NCBI GenBank assembly: GCA_035532215.1
Contig: DATKRK010000338.1
Coordinates: forward strand, 1 to 49,738
DNA length: 49,738 nucleotides
Direction: 5' to 3'
Source of the DNA: JAICIG01 sp035532215
GTDB lineage: Bacteria; Planctomycetota; Planctomycetia; Pirellulales; JAICIG01
In this document: piece after piece, positions 41,356 through 49,503 of the stretch
Numbering within the stretch: the first letter of the stretch is position 1
Layout: each line of letters opens with the position of its first letter
Translations under genes and position numbers: made by a program
The notes under the pieces: generated by a model
The model's database searches: none
What the model saw: the letters and a program-made list of their open reading frames with translations, nothing else
What the model was told of the DNA's origin: nothing

Positions 41356-43083
41356 TCACTCGCCCGCCGCGGCCCCCGCGCGGCGCGTATCGACCACGCC
41401 TTGCAGACTCCCGGCGCGGGCGTCGATCCAGATCGAATTGGCCGAGCCTTGCTTCGAGGGCTTGGGGGCGAACTGGTGCCCCATCTCGCGCAGCCGTTCA
41501 AGCGCCGCGGGATGCTCGCTCTCAAGAGCTTCTTCGAAACGGATCGCGTTGGGAAACCATTGGTGGTGCAGCCGCGGAGCGTCGATCGCCTCGCGAAGCG
41601 GCGTCCGATATTCCAGCACGTTGACCAGCACGCACACGACCGTATTGATGATCGTCCGCCCGCCGGGGCTGCCGGTCACCAGCACCGGCCGGCCGTCGCG
41701 CACGACGATCGTCGGCGTCTGCGAACTGAGCATCCGTTTGCCCGGCGCGATTTGGTTAGCTTCCGAGCCGATGCGGCCCTGCCGGTCGGTGTGGCCCGGC
41801 CGCCAGTTGAAATCGCCCATCTCGTTGTTCAACAAGAAGCCAGCCCCGCGAACCACGACCCGCGAACCGTAGCTGTGCTCCAAGGTGTACGTGTTGGCCA
41901 CGGCCATGCCGTCGGCGTCGACGATGGAAAAATGCGTCGTACTCTCGCTCTCGCCGGCCAGCCGAATTTCGGGCGCCAGTTGCTCGCTGGGCGTGGCCCG
42001 CTCGAGGTCGATGGCGCGAGCCAGCTCGCGGGCGTAGTCTTTCTCCACAAGCTTCGCCGGAATCTTCGTAAAGTCGGGATCGCCCAGATACCGCGCCCGA
42101 TCGCAAAACACGCGGCGCATGGTTTCGACCAGCAGGTGCAGCGTCTTCGGCGACCAGCGATCTTCGCCGCCGAGATTGAAGTTCTCGAGGATGTTCAGCG
42201 CCTCGATCGTGCCGATGCCGCCGGAACTGGGCGGCGGCGCCCCGTAGATTTCATAACCGCGAAACGTGCCGCGGATCGGCGTCCGCGCGTGGGCTCGATA
42301 GCCGGCCAGATCGGCCGCCGTAATCAAGCCGCCGCCCGCTTGCATCTCCGCGACGAGCAACCGCGCGGTCTCGCCCTCGTAGAAGCCGGCTGAACCGCGT
42401 TCGGCGATGCGCCCAAGCGTTTGCGCCAGGTCTTTCTGCACCAGCCGATCTGCGGCCTGCCAGCGATCGCGGCCTTCGTCCTTGCCGAACACTCGCTGCA
42501 GCTCGGGGAAATCGGGAGACGACGCCACCACGTCGTTCAGCGCGGCCGCCAGGGGCGCCCCGAGCGTAAATCCCTCTTCCGCCAGACGCACGGCCGGTTC
42601 GACCAGGCTGCGCCAAGGCAGCTTACCGAATCGCCGGTGCGCCAGTTCCAGCCCGCGAACCGTGCCCGGCACGCCCACGATCTTGTGGCCGTGCTGGCTG
42701 TCGTCGAGCGAAAACATCGTGGCCTGCGCGGCGGCGGGCGCCGTCTCGCGATATTCGATGCAAACCGGTTCTTTTCCTTTGCCGGGATAGACCAGCATGA
42801 ACCCGCCGCCGCCCAGGTTGCCCGCTTCGGGAAAAGTCACGGCCATGGCCAGCGCCGTGGCGACGGCCGCATCGACTGCATTGCCGCCTTGCTTGAGAAT
42901 CTCCAAGCCGACGCGCGAAGCCGGCGCCGAATCGCAGACCACGACTTGTCGCGAAACTTCGACCGCGGTTCCGAATTCGTCGGCCTTTGTAGGCGTCAGC
43001 GCATGCAAACAGGTCAACACGCAAATTGCGAATTGCGAGATCGACGACGACAGGTTTCCGGCTTTGCGTTTTGCGCTTTGCAT
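41356..43083 (-). CDS. ggt: Gamma-glutamyltransferase (GGT)
   Basis: A 575-aa exported Ntn hydrolase. The N-terminal part has LEILKQGGNAVDAAVATALA and GNLGGGGFMLVYPGKGKEPV; the catalytic Thr lies in ESTTHFSIVDADGMAVANTY; the lid and substrate region includes LLNNEMGDFNWRPGHTDRQG and TGSPGGRTIINTV. GGT cleaves itself before the catalytic Thr, then hydrolyses or transfers the gamma-glutamyl group of glutathione in the periplasm. The start is uncertain: the ATG at 43083 gives a signal peptide (ISQFAICVLTCLHAL), but codons 1-15 lie in an A-rich repeat. The APC permease is divergent, so products might be imported. Confidence 0.88.
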   Translation of the reverse strand: MQSAKRKAGNLSSSISQFAICVLTCLHALTPTKADEFGTAVEVSRQVVVCDSAPASRVGLEILKQGGNAVDAAVATALAMAVTFPEAGNLGGGGFMLVYPGKGKEPVCIEYRETAPAAAQATMFSLDDSQHGHKIVGVPGTVRGLELAHRRFGKLPWRSLVEPAVRLAEEGFTLGAPLAAALNDVVASSPDFPELQRVFGKDEGRDRWQAADRLVQKDLAQTLGRIAERGSAGFYEGETARLLVAEMQAGGGLITAADLAGYRAHARTPIRGTFRGYEIYGAPPPSSGGIGTIEALNILENFNLGGEDRWSPKTLHLLVETMRRVFCDRARYLGDPDFTKIPAKLVEKDYARELARAIDLERATPSEQLAPEIRLAGESESTTHFSIVDADGMAVANTYTLEHSYGSRVVVRGAGFLLNNEMGDFNWRPGHTDRQGRIGSEANQIAPGKRMLSSQTPTIVVRDGRPVLVTGSPGGRTIINTVVCVLVNVLEYRTPLREAIDAPRLHHQWFPNAIRFEEALESEHPAALERLREMGHQFAPKPSKQGSANSIWIDARAGSLQGVVDTRRAGAAAGE

Positions 43084-43095
43084 TTTGCGTTTTGG
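43013..43095. repeat. A-rich word repeat covering the ggt start
   Basis: Plus strand GCAAATTGCGAATTGCGAG at 43021 and GCGTTTTGCGCTTTGCATTT at 43066 are direct variants of AATTGCG and TTTTGCG words, typical of intergenic filler in such genomes. They encode the first residues of the GGT signal peptide. Confidence 0.55.
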
Positions 43096-43123
43096 CTGGA
43101 GCGGCGAAGCCGCAACCGTAGTC

Positions 43124-43208
43124 GTAGGCACACTCCGTGTGCCGTAACCGACGCCGCGGCCGAGCGTCGATTAAGCGCCGGCGACGGCACACGGAGTGTG
43201 CCTGCTAC
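43124..43208. repeat. REP-like inverted pair, GGCACAC family (R12)
   Basis: GTAG with the stem GCACAC/GTGTGC around TCC, then the inverted GGCACACGGAGTGTGCCTG ending CTAC. It is related to 39217-39340 and lies between ggt and the permease gene. Confidence 0.9.
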
Positions 43209-43293
43209 TTTGTCGCAAGCGTGGACCGGCGCGGCGCTGGCTGCTACCATACTCCGCAAAAGGCCCTCGATCCAATATTTCCCAGCAGGCATT

Positions 43294-44802
43294 ATGGCGA
43301 AAAACCAACTCTTCGCGAAAAAGTCTTTAGCCGACATCCACCGTGAAATGGCGGGCGAGCAGCGGTTGAAACGCGTGCTCGGCCCGGTGGCGCTCAGCGC
43401 GCTGGGCGTGGGCGCGATCATCGGCACGGGCATTTTCGTGTTGGTCGGAGAGGCGGCGCACGACAAGGCGGGGCCGGCGCTCACGCTCTCGTTCGTCGTG
43501 GCCGGCTTGGCCTGCATCTTCGCGGCCTTGTGCTACGCCGAGTTCGCCTCGATGGCGCCGGTCGCCGGCTCGGCGTACACGTACGCTTACGTCACGCTCG
43601 GCGAACTGTTCGCCTGGATCATCGGCTGGGACCTGGTGCTGGAATACGCCGTGGGCGCGGCCACCGTGGCGCACGGCTGGTCGAAATATTTTCAAGATCT
43701 CATCGGCCAGTTCGGCATCGTGCTTCCCTCATCAATTTGCAATGCGCCGTTCGATTACGACACGGAGACCGGCAAGTTCTTCGCCACTGGAGATTGGCTC
43801 GACATGCCCGCGCTGGCCATTTCCGCGATTGTCATGAGCGTGCTGATCGTCGGTATTCGCGAAAGCGCCCGCTTCAACGCCGCGATGGTGGCCGTCAAGC
43901 TGGTGGTCGTGTTCTTCGTGATCTTCGCCGGCGCCTATTACTTCAATGCGGAGAACTGGGAACCGTTCGCGCCTTACGGCTACGCCGGCGTGGGCTTCTT
44001 CGGCAAGACGCTCATCGGGCAACACGGCCAAGGCGGCGAGCCGCTGGGCATGCTCGCCGGCGCCTCGATGATCTTTTTCGCCTATATCGGCTTCGACGCG
44101 CTGTCGACCCAGGCCGAGGAAGCGCGCAATCCAAAACGCGACGTGCCGATCGGCATCCTCGTCTCGCTGTTGCTCTGCACCGTGCTGTATATCGCCGTGG
44201 CCGCCGTGCTGACCGGCATGGTGCGCTACAACGAACTCGACATCGACGCCCCGGTCTCGAAAGCCTTCGGAACCGTGGGCCTGCCCTGGGCGCAGGGCCT
44301 GATCTCGGTCGGCGCCCTGACCGGCATGACCTCGGTGCTGCTGGTGATGATGCTCAGCCAGCCGCGCGTGCTGTTGGCCATGGCTCGCGACGGCTTGCTG
44401 CCGGCCAATTTCTTCGCGGCGGTCCACCCGCGTTTTCAGACGCCGTGGAAATCGACGATCATCACCGGAATCGTGGTCGGCACGATGGGCTCGCTGCTTC
44501 CGCTGCGCGTGCTGGCCGAGTTGGTGAATATCGGCACGCTGCTGGCATTCGTGATCGTCTGCGCCGCGGTGCTGGTGATGCGGGTGACTCATCCCGACGC
44601 CGAACGGCCGTTTCGCGCGCCGCTCGGGCCGGTCACGCCGGTGCTGGGCATCGGGCTTTGCGTGCTGCTGATGTTCTCTCTGCCGTCGGAAAACTGGCTG
44701 CGACTGGCGGGCTGGCTGGCCATCGGCATGGTGATCTACTTCGCCTACAGCCGGCATCACAGCCACTTGACCAAACGGCCCCGGCCGGAATCGGTCGCCT
44801 AG
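43294..44802 (+). CDS. APC family amino-acid permease (CAT-like)
   Basis: A 502-aa polytopic permease with about 12-14 helices. VLGPVALSALGVGAIIGTGI is the helix 1 signature with the unwound Gly motif (GxG). AGLACIFAALCYAEFASMAP, then the second repeat IFFAYIGFDALSTQAEEARN and PKRDVPIGILVSLLLC follow the cationic amino-acid transporter (CAT/YhdG) branch. It probably imports cationic or branched amino acids by proton symport. Its 3' end overlaps the convergent Omp85 barrel gene by 4 bp. Confidence 0.9.
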   Translation: MAKNQLFAKKSLADIHREMAGEQRLKRVLGPVALSALGVGAIIGTGIFVLVGEAAHDKAGPALTLSFVVAGLACIFAALCYAEFASMAPVAGSAYTYAYVTLGELFAWIIGWDLVLEYAVGAATVAHGWSKYFQDLIGQFGIVLPSSICNAPFDYDTETGKFFATGDWLDMPALAISAIVMSVLIVGIRESARFNAAMVAVKLVVVFFVIFAGAYYFNAENWEPFAPYGYAGVGFFGKTLIGQHGQGGEPLGMLAGASMIFFAYIGFDALSTQAEEARNPKRDVPIGILVSLLLCTVLYIAVAAVLTGMVRYNELDIDAPVSKAFGTVGLPWAQGLISVGALTGMTSVLLVMMLSQPRVLLAMARDGLLPANFFAAVHPRFQTPWKSTIITGIVVGTMGSLLPLRVLAELVNIGTLLAFVIVCAAVLVMRVTHPDAERPFRAPLGPVTPVLGIGLCVLLMFSLPSENWLRLAGWLAIGMVIYFAYSRHHSHLTKRPRPESVA

Positions 44803-46478
44803 CGGTTGAAGCCCATGAAGAAGTTGAAGATCTGGAGTCGGTCGCCGGGCGCCTTGTGGATCGGAATGGCGAAGTCGAGCGCAATGGGCGCCGGTCCCAT
44901 CGCGGGAATATTGACACGCAAGCCGATGCCGGGCGAAATGCGAAAGTCTTGCCATTTGATTTCGGTGCTGCGCTCGACCGTGCCGAAATCGACGAAGGAC
45001 ACCAGTCGCAGAGAATCGTCGGCGGTGACGGGCAGCATGTATTGCACCGAGTTCAGAAACTCGAACGTACCGCCGACCTGCACGCCCATATCGAGCGGCG
45101 ACGCGCCACGATAGTAAAAGCCGCGGAGCGTGTTGTAACCGCCGGCAAAAAAGTTTTCGTAAATCGGCGTCTGCGAACCGGTGAATCCGGTGTCGTTCAG
45201 AAAGCTCAGCACGTGACGCCCCGAGCCGTCGGCGCGCTGGTGCAGCAGAAAGTACTTCTGCGTGTTGATGATCGCCCGCGGAAAACTGAACGTGCCGAAG
45301 GCTTGCTCCAACTCGATCGCGATGCGGTGCCCTTGCGTGGCCATGAAGGGGCTGTCGCGGACGTCGTGAATCAACTGCACCGAACCGGAATAGAGCTGCG
45401 TATCTCCCAACACGCGCTGCAGCTCGGGAGGCGTGGGCACGCTCGGGTTGCCGATGTGCACGTTCTCCCCGCGCAGGGCCGCGACCGCCGACAAGTCGGG
45501 AGTGAGCTGATAGCCGAAACTGATGCGGCCGCCCAATCGCTGCTCCGTCCAGTTCTGATAGTAGCGGTTGAAATAGTAGCCGTTGACGCCGAAATTGATT
45601 CGCGTGTCGAACAGGTACGGCTCGCGAAAGGTGATGCCGTATCGCGACAGCAGGTTGCCGGGCATGGCTTCGATGCGCAGTTGCTGCCCGCGGCCGCGAA
45701 AGGCCGTGGCATTGCGAATGTCTTCCCAGCTTCGCGGGGGATTCCAAAGGTCGAAATTCTGCTCGTCGATGACGATGTTGCCGATCACGCCGGCGTTCGA
45801 GTTCACGCCCACGCCGAACTGGAAATTTCCGGTCTGGCGTTCTTTCACCTCGACCGTGATCGGCACGGTCGGCAGCGGCTGCGGCTCTTGGAGCAGCGGC
45901 GAATCGGGCGGCAGCAGCCCGTTTTCGCCGACCGGGCCGCCGGGCTGCGGCAAGGCATTCGGCGGCGTCTGGCCGATCGGCGGCACGCTCGGGGGCGGAT
46001 TGAACGTATTTCCGCCCGGCGCCCCATAGCCGGGATTGCCATAGCCGGGATTGCCATAGCCCGGATTGCCATAGCCCGGATTGCCATAGCCCGGCGCCCC
46101 GGCCTGCGGCGCTCGAGGGGCTGGCTGACCGTAGTAGCCGTTTGGCGGCGCCGCATTCTGAGCCGGAACTACGCGGCCATTGGCGCCCGTCGCCGGCGAT
46201 TGATAGCGCAGGGCGCGGCCGAGCGCTGGTTTGTTTCCGGGCCAGCCGCCGCGCGTCGAACCGGGCGTCGACGTGGGGTCGGTGCGCCCCATCGGCACCT
46301 GGCCCGCGGCGGACGAGTAAGACGGCGCGCCTTCGCTCGGCCGTTCGGCCGAGTCGGCGGTCGCTGCCGCGACGAGCAGCAGCGCGGCGGCCAGCAAGGA
46401 GGGCGGCAGGCGCGGCGAGCAGCCGCCTGCCCGACGCGCCTGCCGGCGAGTCGCCGCCAAGTTGAGCTGCATCGTCAC
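44799..46478 (-). CDS. Omp85/BamA beta-barrel, separate gene
   Basis: A 559-aa protein with its own signal peptide (LPPSLLAAALLLVAAATADS). It starts with GTG at 46478, overlapping the POTRA gene stop (GTGA), or ATG at 46472. A disordered Gly/Pro/Asn region follows, including the 15-bp tandem repeat for GYGNP (46025-46094). From ITVEVKERQTGNFQFGVGVN begins the last POTRA strand and then a 16-strand Omp85 barrel: NIVIDEQNFDLWN, FREPYLFDTRINFGVNGYYF, YNTLRGFYYRG (the loop-6 xRGF lid motif), and a C-terminal strand ending FMGFNR. It would insert outer-membrane proteins together with the POTRA protein encoded upstream. Confidence 0.88.
   Translation of the reverse strand: MTMQLNLAATRRQARRAGGCSPRLPPSLLAAALLLVAAATADSAERPSEGAPSYSSAAGQVPMGRTDPTSTPGSTRGGWPGNKPALGRALRYQSPATGANGRVVPAQNAAPPNGYYGQPAPRAPQAGAPGYGNPGYGNPGYGNPGYGNPGYGAPGGNTFNPPPSVPPIGQTPPNALPQPGGPVGENGLLPPDSPLLQEPQPLPTVPITVEVKERQTGNFQFGVGVNSNAGVIGNIVIDEQNFDLWNPPRSWEDIRNATAFRGRGQQLRIEAMPGNLLSRYGITFREPYLFDTRINFGVNGYYFNRYYQNWTEQRLGGRISFGYQLTPDLSAVAALRGENVHIGNPSVPTPPELQRVLGDTQLYSGSVQLIHDVRDSPFMATQGHRIAIELEQAFGTFSFPRAIINTQKYFLLHQRADGSGRHVLSFLNDTGFTGSQTPIYENFFAGGYNTLRGFYYRGASPLDMGVQVGGTFEFLNSVQYMLPVTADDSLRLVSFVDFGTVERSTEIKWQDFRISPGIGLRVNIPAMGPAPIALDFAIPIHKAPGDRLQIFNFFMGFNR
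46025..46094. repeat. 15-bp tandem repeat in the barrel gene
   Basis: The unit CCATAGCCGGGATTG and variants occur four times and more, encoding GYGNP repeats on the minus strand. This is a flexible segment between the signal peptide and the barrel. Confidence 0.9.
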
Positions 46479-48085
46479 GAATTCCCCCGACCGCCGCGCA
46501 TGGATCGATTGCCGGGAGGGGGCGCCTGAGGCCGAGGCGCCGGAGTTCCACGCCCCGCAGGAGGCGCCAGAGTTCCACGCCCCGCAGGAGGCGCCGGGCG
46601 ACCCTGCGCCGCTGGTCTCCGCGATGGCGCCGCAGGCCGGCGCGCCGCACGTCCGACGTCGTCGGGGCTTTGACCGCGGGCCTTGCCCGAAGGATCGGGG
46701 TTCTCCGCCAGACCCGCCGCGCCGAGATCATCGGGGCGCTCGAACGTGATCTTCGGCTCTTCGGATGGGTTTTGATTGGCGAACAAGTTCGAGGCCTTCA
46801 AGCGCCGCTCGCTGGAGCGTAATTCACGGATGTCGAAAATATCGCCGGGATGCAGCGAAACGCGGTTCAAGATGGTGTTGCGCCGCGTGTGCGGATATTC
46901 GCCGAGGATCTTCACGTTCACGTCGCCCACCGCGTAGCGCTCGCCCTCTTCGATGTGGTAGACCATTTCGAGCTCGGGCTCGCCGGTCTCCGAAAACCGC
47001 TGATCGGGTTCGATCGTGGCGAACACGTAGCCGTCGCCGCCGTACATGTCTTGCATCAAGTTGACGTCGTGCTCCCTTTTTCCGATATCGAAATACTCGC
47101 CGCTCTTGAGATGCATGTTCTGCAACAACTCTTCTCTGTGGAATCGCTTTTCGCCCGCGAAGTTGATCGCGCGTACTTTGTAGCGCGGCCCTTCGTCGAT
47201 GACGAACCTCAGGTCCACCCACTTTTGGCTCTCGGTGAAAATGATCTCGTGGCCGACGCGGGCGGCGAAAAAACCCATCGAGCGGTAGTAGTCGGCCAGC
47301 TTGCGTTCGTCCTGCTCGATCTTTTGGCGGTCGAACTCGCCTTTGAACAGGTAGAGCAGCGGGGGCTTCGAGCTGATCTGGGTCTTGAGCCGGCCATCCG
47401 AGGCGATCGAGTTGTTCTCGAACGAGACGTACAGGATCTTTTGCTTCACGCCCTCGTTGATCAGGTAAACCACGCCGCGGTCTTTGGGATTCAATCCCTC
47501 GACCACGGAGACGGTCGCCTTGGTAAAGCCCTTTTCGTGAAAGTATTCCTCCAAGTTGCGGCGGCCTTCTTGGATCGCGGTCACGTCGATCGGATCGCCC
47601 TTTTTGAGGTTCGTCTTCTTGTTGAGATGCCGGTCCTTGATGCTCGAGCCGCGATATACGACATACTTGATCGTCGGCAGCTCGACCACGTGAAAAATCA
47701 CGACGATGCCGTTGTCTCCCACGCGCTGGTAACTGGGCACGGGCGCCGCGTAGCGTTTGGAACTCAGCAGCCGGCGGACGTCGCTTTGGACGACCTGCGG
47801 GTCGAAGGGCCGGCCTTCGTGGGTGCGAATGTAGCGGACGACGTTGTGCAATTCTTTTTCGGGAACGCCCTCGACGCGAACGTCGACCACCACCTCTTTG
47901 CCAGTCAGCCCGACTAACCCGAGCGAACCCGCTTGCCCGCTTGCAGCCGCCGAAGAGCCGTAGGCAGGCTGTGCGGCCGGCGGCAATTGCGCGATCGCCG
48001 CCGATCTGCCGCAAGCCAGCGCCGCGGTTGCCGCCGCCAGGCATGCGCGTAAGGAGCGATTGAGGTCGCATTTTTCGCCGACCAT
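46475..48085 (-). CDS. Omp85/BamA POTRA-domain protein without barrel
   Basis: A 536-aa exported protein. The ATG at 48085 is chosen over a TTG 24 bp upstream; the signal peptide is LNRSLRACLAAATAALACGR and onward. It carries a series of POTRA domains: VVDVRVEGVPEKELHNVVRY, VVELPTIKYVVYRGSSIKDR, LYVSFENNSIASDGRLKTQI, YKVRAINFAGEKRFHREELL and YAVGDVNVKILGEYPHTRRN, about five as in BamA. Instead of a barrel it ends with a Pro/Arg/Gly-rich tail, including a 9-residue tandem (LAPPAGRGT; 46534-46600). The barrel is the next gene, overlapping by 4 bp. POTRAs bind unfolded outer-membrane proteins in the periplasm; how this one docks on the barrel is open. Confidence 0.88.
   Translation of the reverse strand: MVGEKCDLNRSLRACLAAATAALACGRSAAIAQLPPAAQPAYGSSAAASGQAGSLGLVGLTGKEVVVDVRVEGVPEKELHNVVRYIRTHEGRPFDPQVVQSDVRRLLSSKRYAAPVPSYQRVGDNGIVVIFHVVELPTIKYVVYRGSSIKDRHLNKKTNLKKGDPIDVTAIQEGRRNLEEYFHEKGFTKATVSVVEGLNPKDRGVVYLINEGVKQKILYVSFENNSIASDGRLKTQISSKPPLLYLFKGEFDRQKIEQDERKLADYYRSMGFFAARVGHEIIFTESQKWVDLRFVIDEGPRYKVRAINFAGEKRFHREELLQNMHLKSGEYFDIGKREHDVNLMQDMYGGDGYVFATIEPDQRFSETGEPELEMVYHIEEGERYAVGDVNVKILGEYPHTRRNTILNRVSLHPGDIFDIRELRSSERRLKASNLFANQNPSEEPKITFERPDDLGAAGLAENPDPSGKARGQSPDDVGRAARRPAAPSRRPAAQGRPAPPAGRGTLAPPAGRGTPAPRPQAPPPGNRSMRGGRGNS
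46534..46600. repeat. 27-bp tandem repeat in the POTRA gene
   Basis: GAGGCGCCGGAGTTCCACG, then CCCCGCAG, occurs twice and partly a third time. It encodes a Pro-rich tail. Confidence 0.9.
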
Positions 48086-48456
48086 AGGCGCAATTCCGTG
48101 ATAAAACAACGAGGCGGAAGAGAGACGCGAAGGGCATTGGCGGTTCAGCCGGCGCGCAACGCCCGCTTTCCGGCCAAAGGTCGGCTAGAAATACTGGATG
48201 CAGCCCCCCGATTCAAGGCGAATTCAGGACAAACTTCGGAGATCTAGCGGCAATCGGCCCTGAAGCGGACTCCCGCCTGAACTGAACCGCCTCGGAACCT
48301 CAAACGCAGCGATCTCGTCAGTTTGCCTACCCTGCCTGAACTTCCCTGCCTTGAGAAATCGCGAATTCCAATCCCTCTCCCTCTGGGAGAGGTTAGGTGA
48401 GGGCCAACAAAATTGCCGAAGTTATTTTTCGTCCGTTCCTAAGCCGTGACGATGCG
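48086..48456. other. 371-bp gap
   Basis: Except for the palindromic repeat at 48373-48403, I see nothing in this gap. The promoter of the POTRA/barrel operon is expected here but cannot be placed. Confidence 0.5.
48373..48403. repeat. CCCTCTCCCTCTGGGAGAGG palindrome
   Basis: CCCTCTCCC, CTCTGGGAGAGG and GGTGAGGG. To my knowledge this intergenic repeat is frequent in many bacterial phyla. A single copy is present here. Confidence 0.7.
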
Positions 48457-49452
48457 CTAGCGCGCCTGAGCGTCGAGCGCGACCCAATCGCCGGAACCGA
48501 TCGACTGCAACACGGCGGCCGTCCAATCGTACATCGGCAGCGCGGCTTCGGCGGGCGACAGTGTGGCCGTTCCTGCGAGGATGCCGTCGAGAAAGGCTTG
48601 ATTCGGCGAAACCTCGGGCAGCAAATCGGCGACCGGCTCGACGCGGTTTTGCTTGGCGCGCGAGAGCTTCTCGTTGCGCAACAGCAAGTCGGCGTCGCGG
48701 CAGTGAAAATAGATGTCTTCGCTCCAGTGATTCGCGCGGCCCACGAAGTGAGCGACCAGACCCGCGCCGCCCGTCATGCGGGCCAGCACTCGCGTGACGA
48801 TCTCGACGCGGCTGCCGCACCGGTCGCTCTGAGCGAGCACCGCTTCCGGTCGCCGGCCGGTGATGAAGTGTACCACGTCGATCTGATGGCTGCCGGCATC
48901 GCCGAAATAGCCCGCGCCGACGAGCGGATCGTCGCGCCAAGTGCCGTGAATCGTCTGCTGCCAGCGTTCGCAGACGAAAACGTGGACTTCGTTCAGCGGG
49001 CCGTACCAGTCGGCCCGTTCGGCAAGTTCACGACGCGCCGTGCGATAGGGCGCCTTGTAGCGGCGCTGATAGCTGACCGAGAGGATGCGCCCCAGCCGGT
49101 CGCGGCGCTCGATCAGGTCGGCGATTTCCTCGCGCCGCGCGGCCAGCGGCTTTTCGCAGAGCACGTCGAGGCCCAACTCGAAAGCCAGGCAAACTTGCTC
49201 GTAGTGCGACAGCGTGGGGGAAGCGATCACCGCCGCGCGCAGACCCGCTGCGGCCAATGCCGCCTGCGGCTCGCTGGCCACCTCCGCCGACAGCGACAGC
49301 TCTGCTCGCAACCGTTCGGCGCGAGAGAGATCAGGATCGCAGAGGACCGCAATTTCGGCCCGCGGATCGGCTTTGAGACGCTCGGCGTGCAATTTGCCGA
49401 TGGCGCCGCAGCCGATCAGACCAATTCGTACCGGGATTTCAATTGCGCTCAT
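48457..49452 (-). CDS. Gfo/Idh/MocA family oxidoreductase
   Basis: A 331-aa protein; the ATG at 49452 is preferred over one 18 bp upstream. The Rossmann motif is IGLIGCGAIGKLHAERLKAD, then LDVLCEKPLAARREEIADLI with the conserved EKP, VSYQRRYKAPYRTARRELAE, and GAGYFGDAGSHQIDVVHFIT (the Asp/His catalytic pair). Such NAD(P)-dependent enzymes oxidise or epimerise sugars and inositols. The family is greatly expanded in planctomycetes. There is no signal peptide, so it is cytoplasmic. Confidence 0.9.
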   Translation of the reverse strand: MSAIEIPVRIGLIGCGAIGKLHAERLKADPRAEIAVLCDPDLSRAERLRAELSLSAEVASEPQAALAAAGLRAAVIASPTLSHYEQVCLAFELGLDVLCEKPLAARREEIADLIERRDRLGRILSVSYQRRYKAPYRTARRELAERADWYGPLNEVHVFVCERWQQTIHGTWRDDPLVGAGYFGDAGSHQIDVVHFITGRRPEAVLAQSDRCGSRVEIVTRVLARMTGGAGLVAHFVGRANHWSEDIYFHCRDADLLLRNEKLSRAKQNRVEPVADLLPEVSPNQAFLDGILAGTATLSPAEAALPMYDWTAAVLQSIGSGDWVALDAQAR

Positions 49453-49503
49453 CCGTAAGCGATTTGCCAATTGAAGCGTTTTGCAAAAAGTTGGAAGTCG
49501 CCG

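Noticed and set aside
46475..46478. Sequencing frameshift that artificially split a single BamA gene
   Set aside because: The second gene has its own start, signal peptide and linker, so a single-base error would not explain the layout. It remains worth checking by resequencing.
43530..46731. Two open frames of 999 codons on opposite strands, and other long antisense frames (e.g. 12272-13798, 30554-32422, 5541-7325)
   Set aside because: They lie antisense or out of frame to well-recognised genes, have Arg/Gly/His-rich nonsense composition and arise from high GC at codon position 3.
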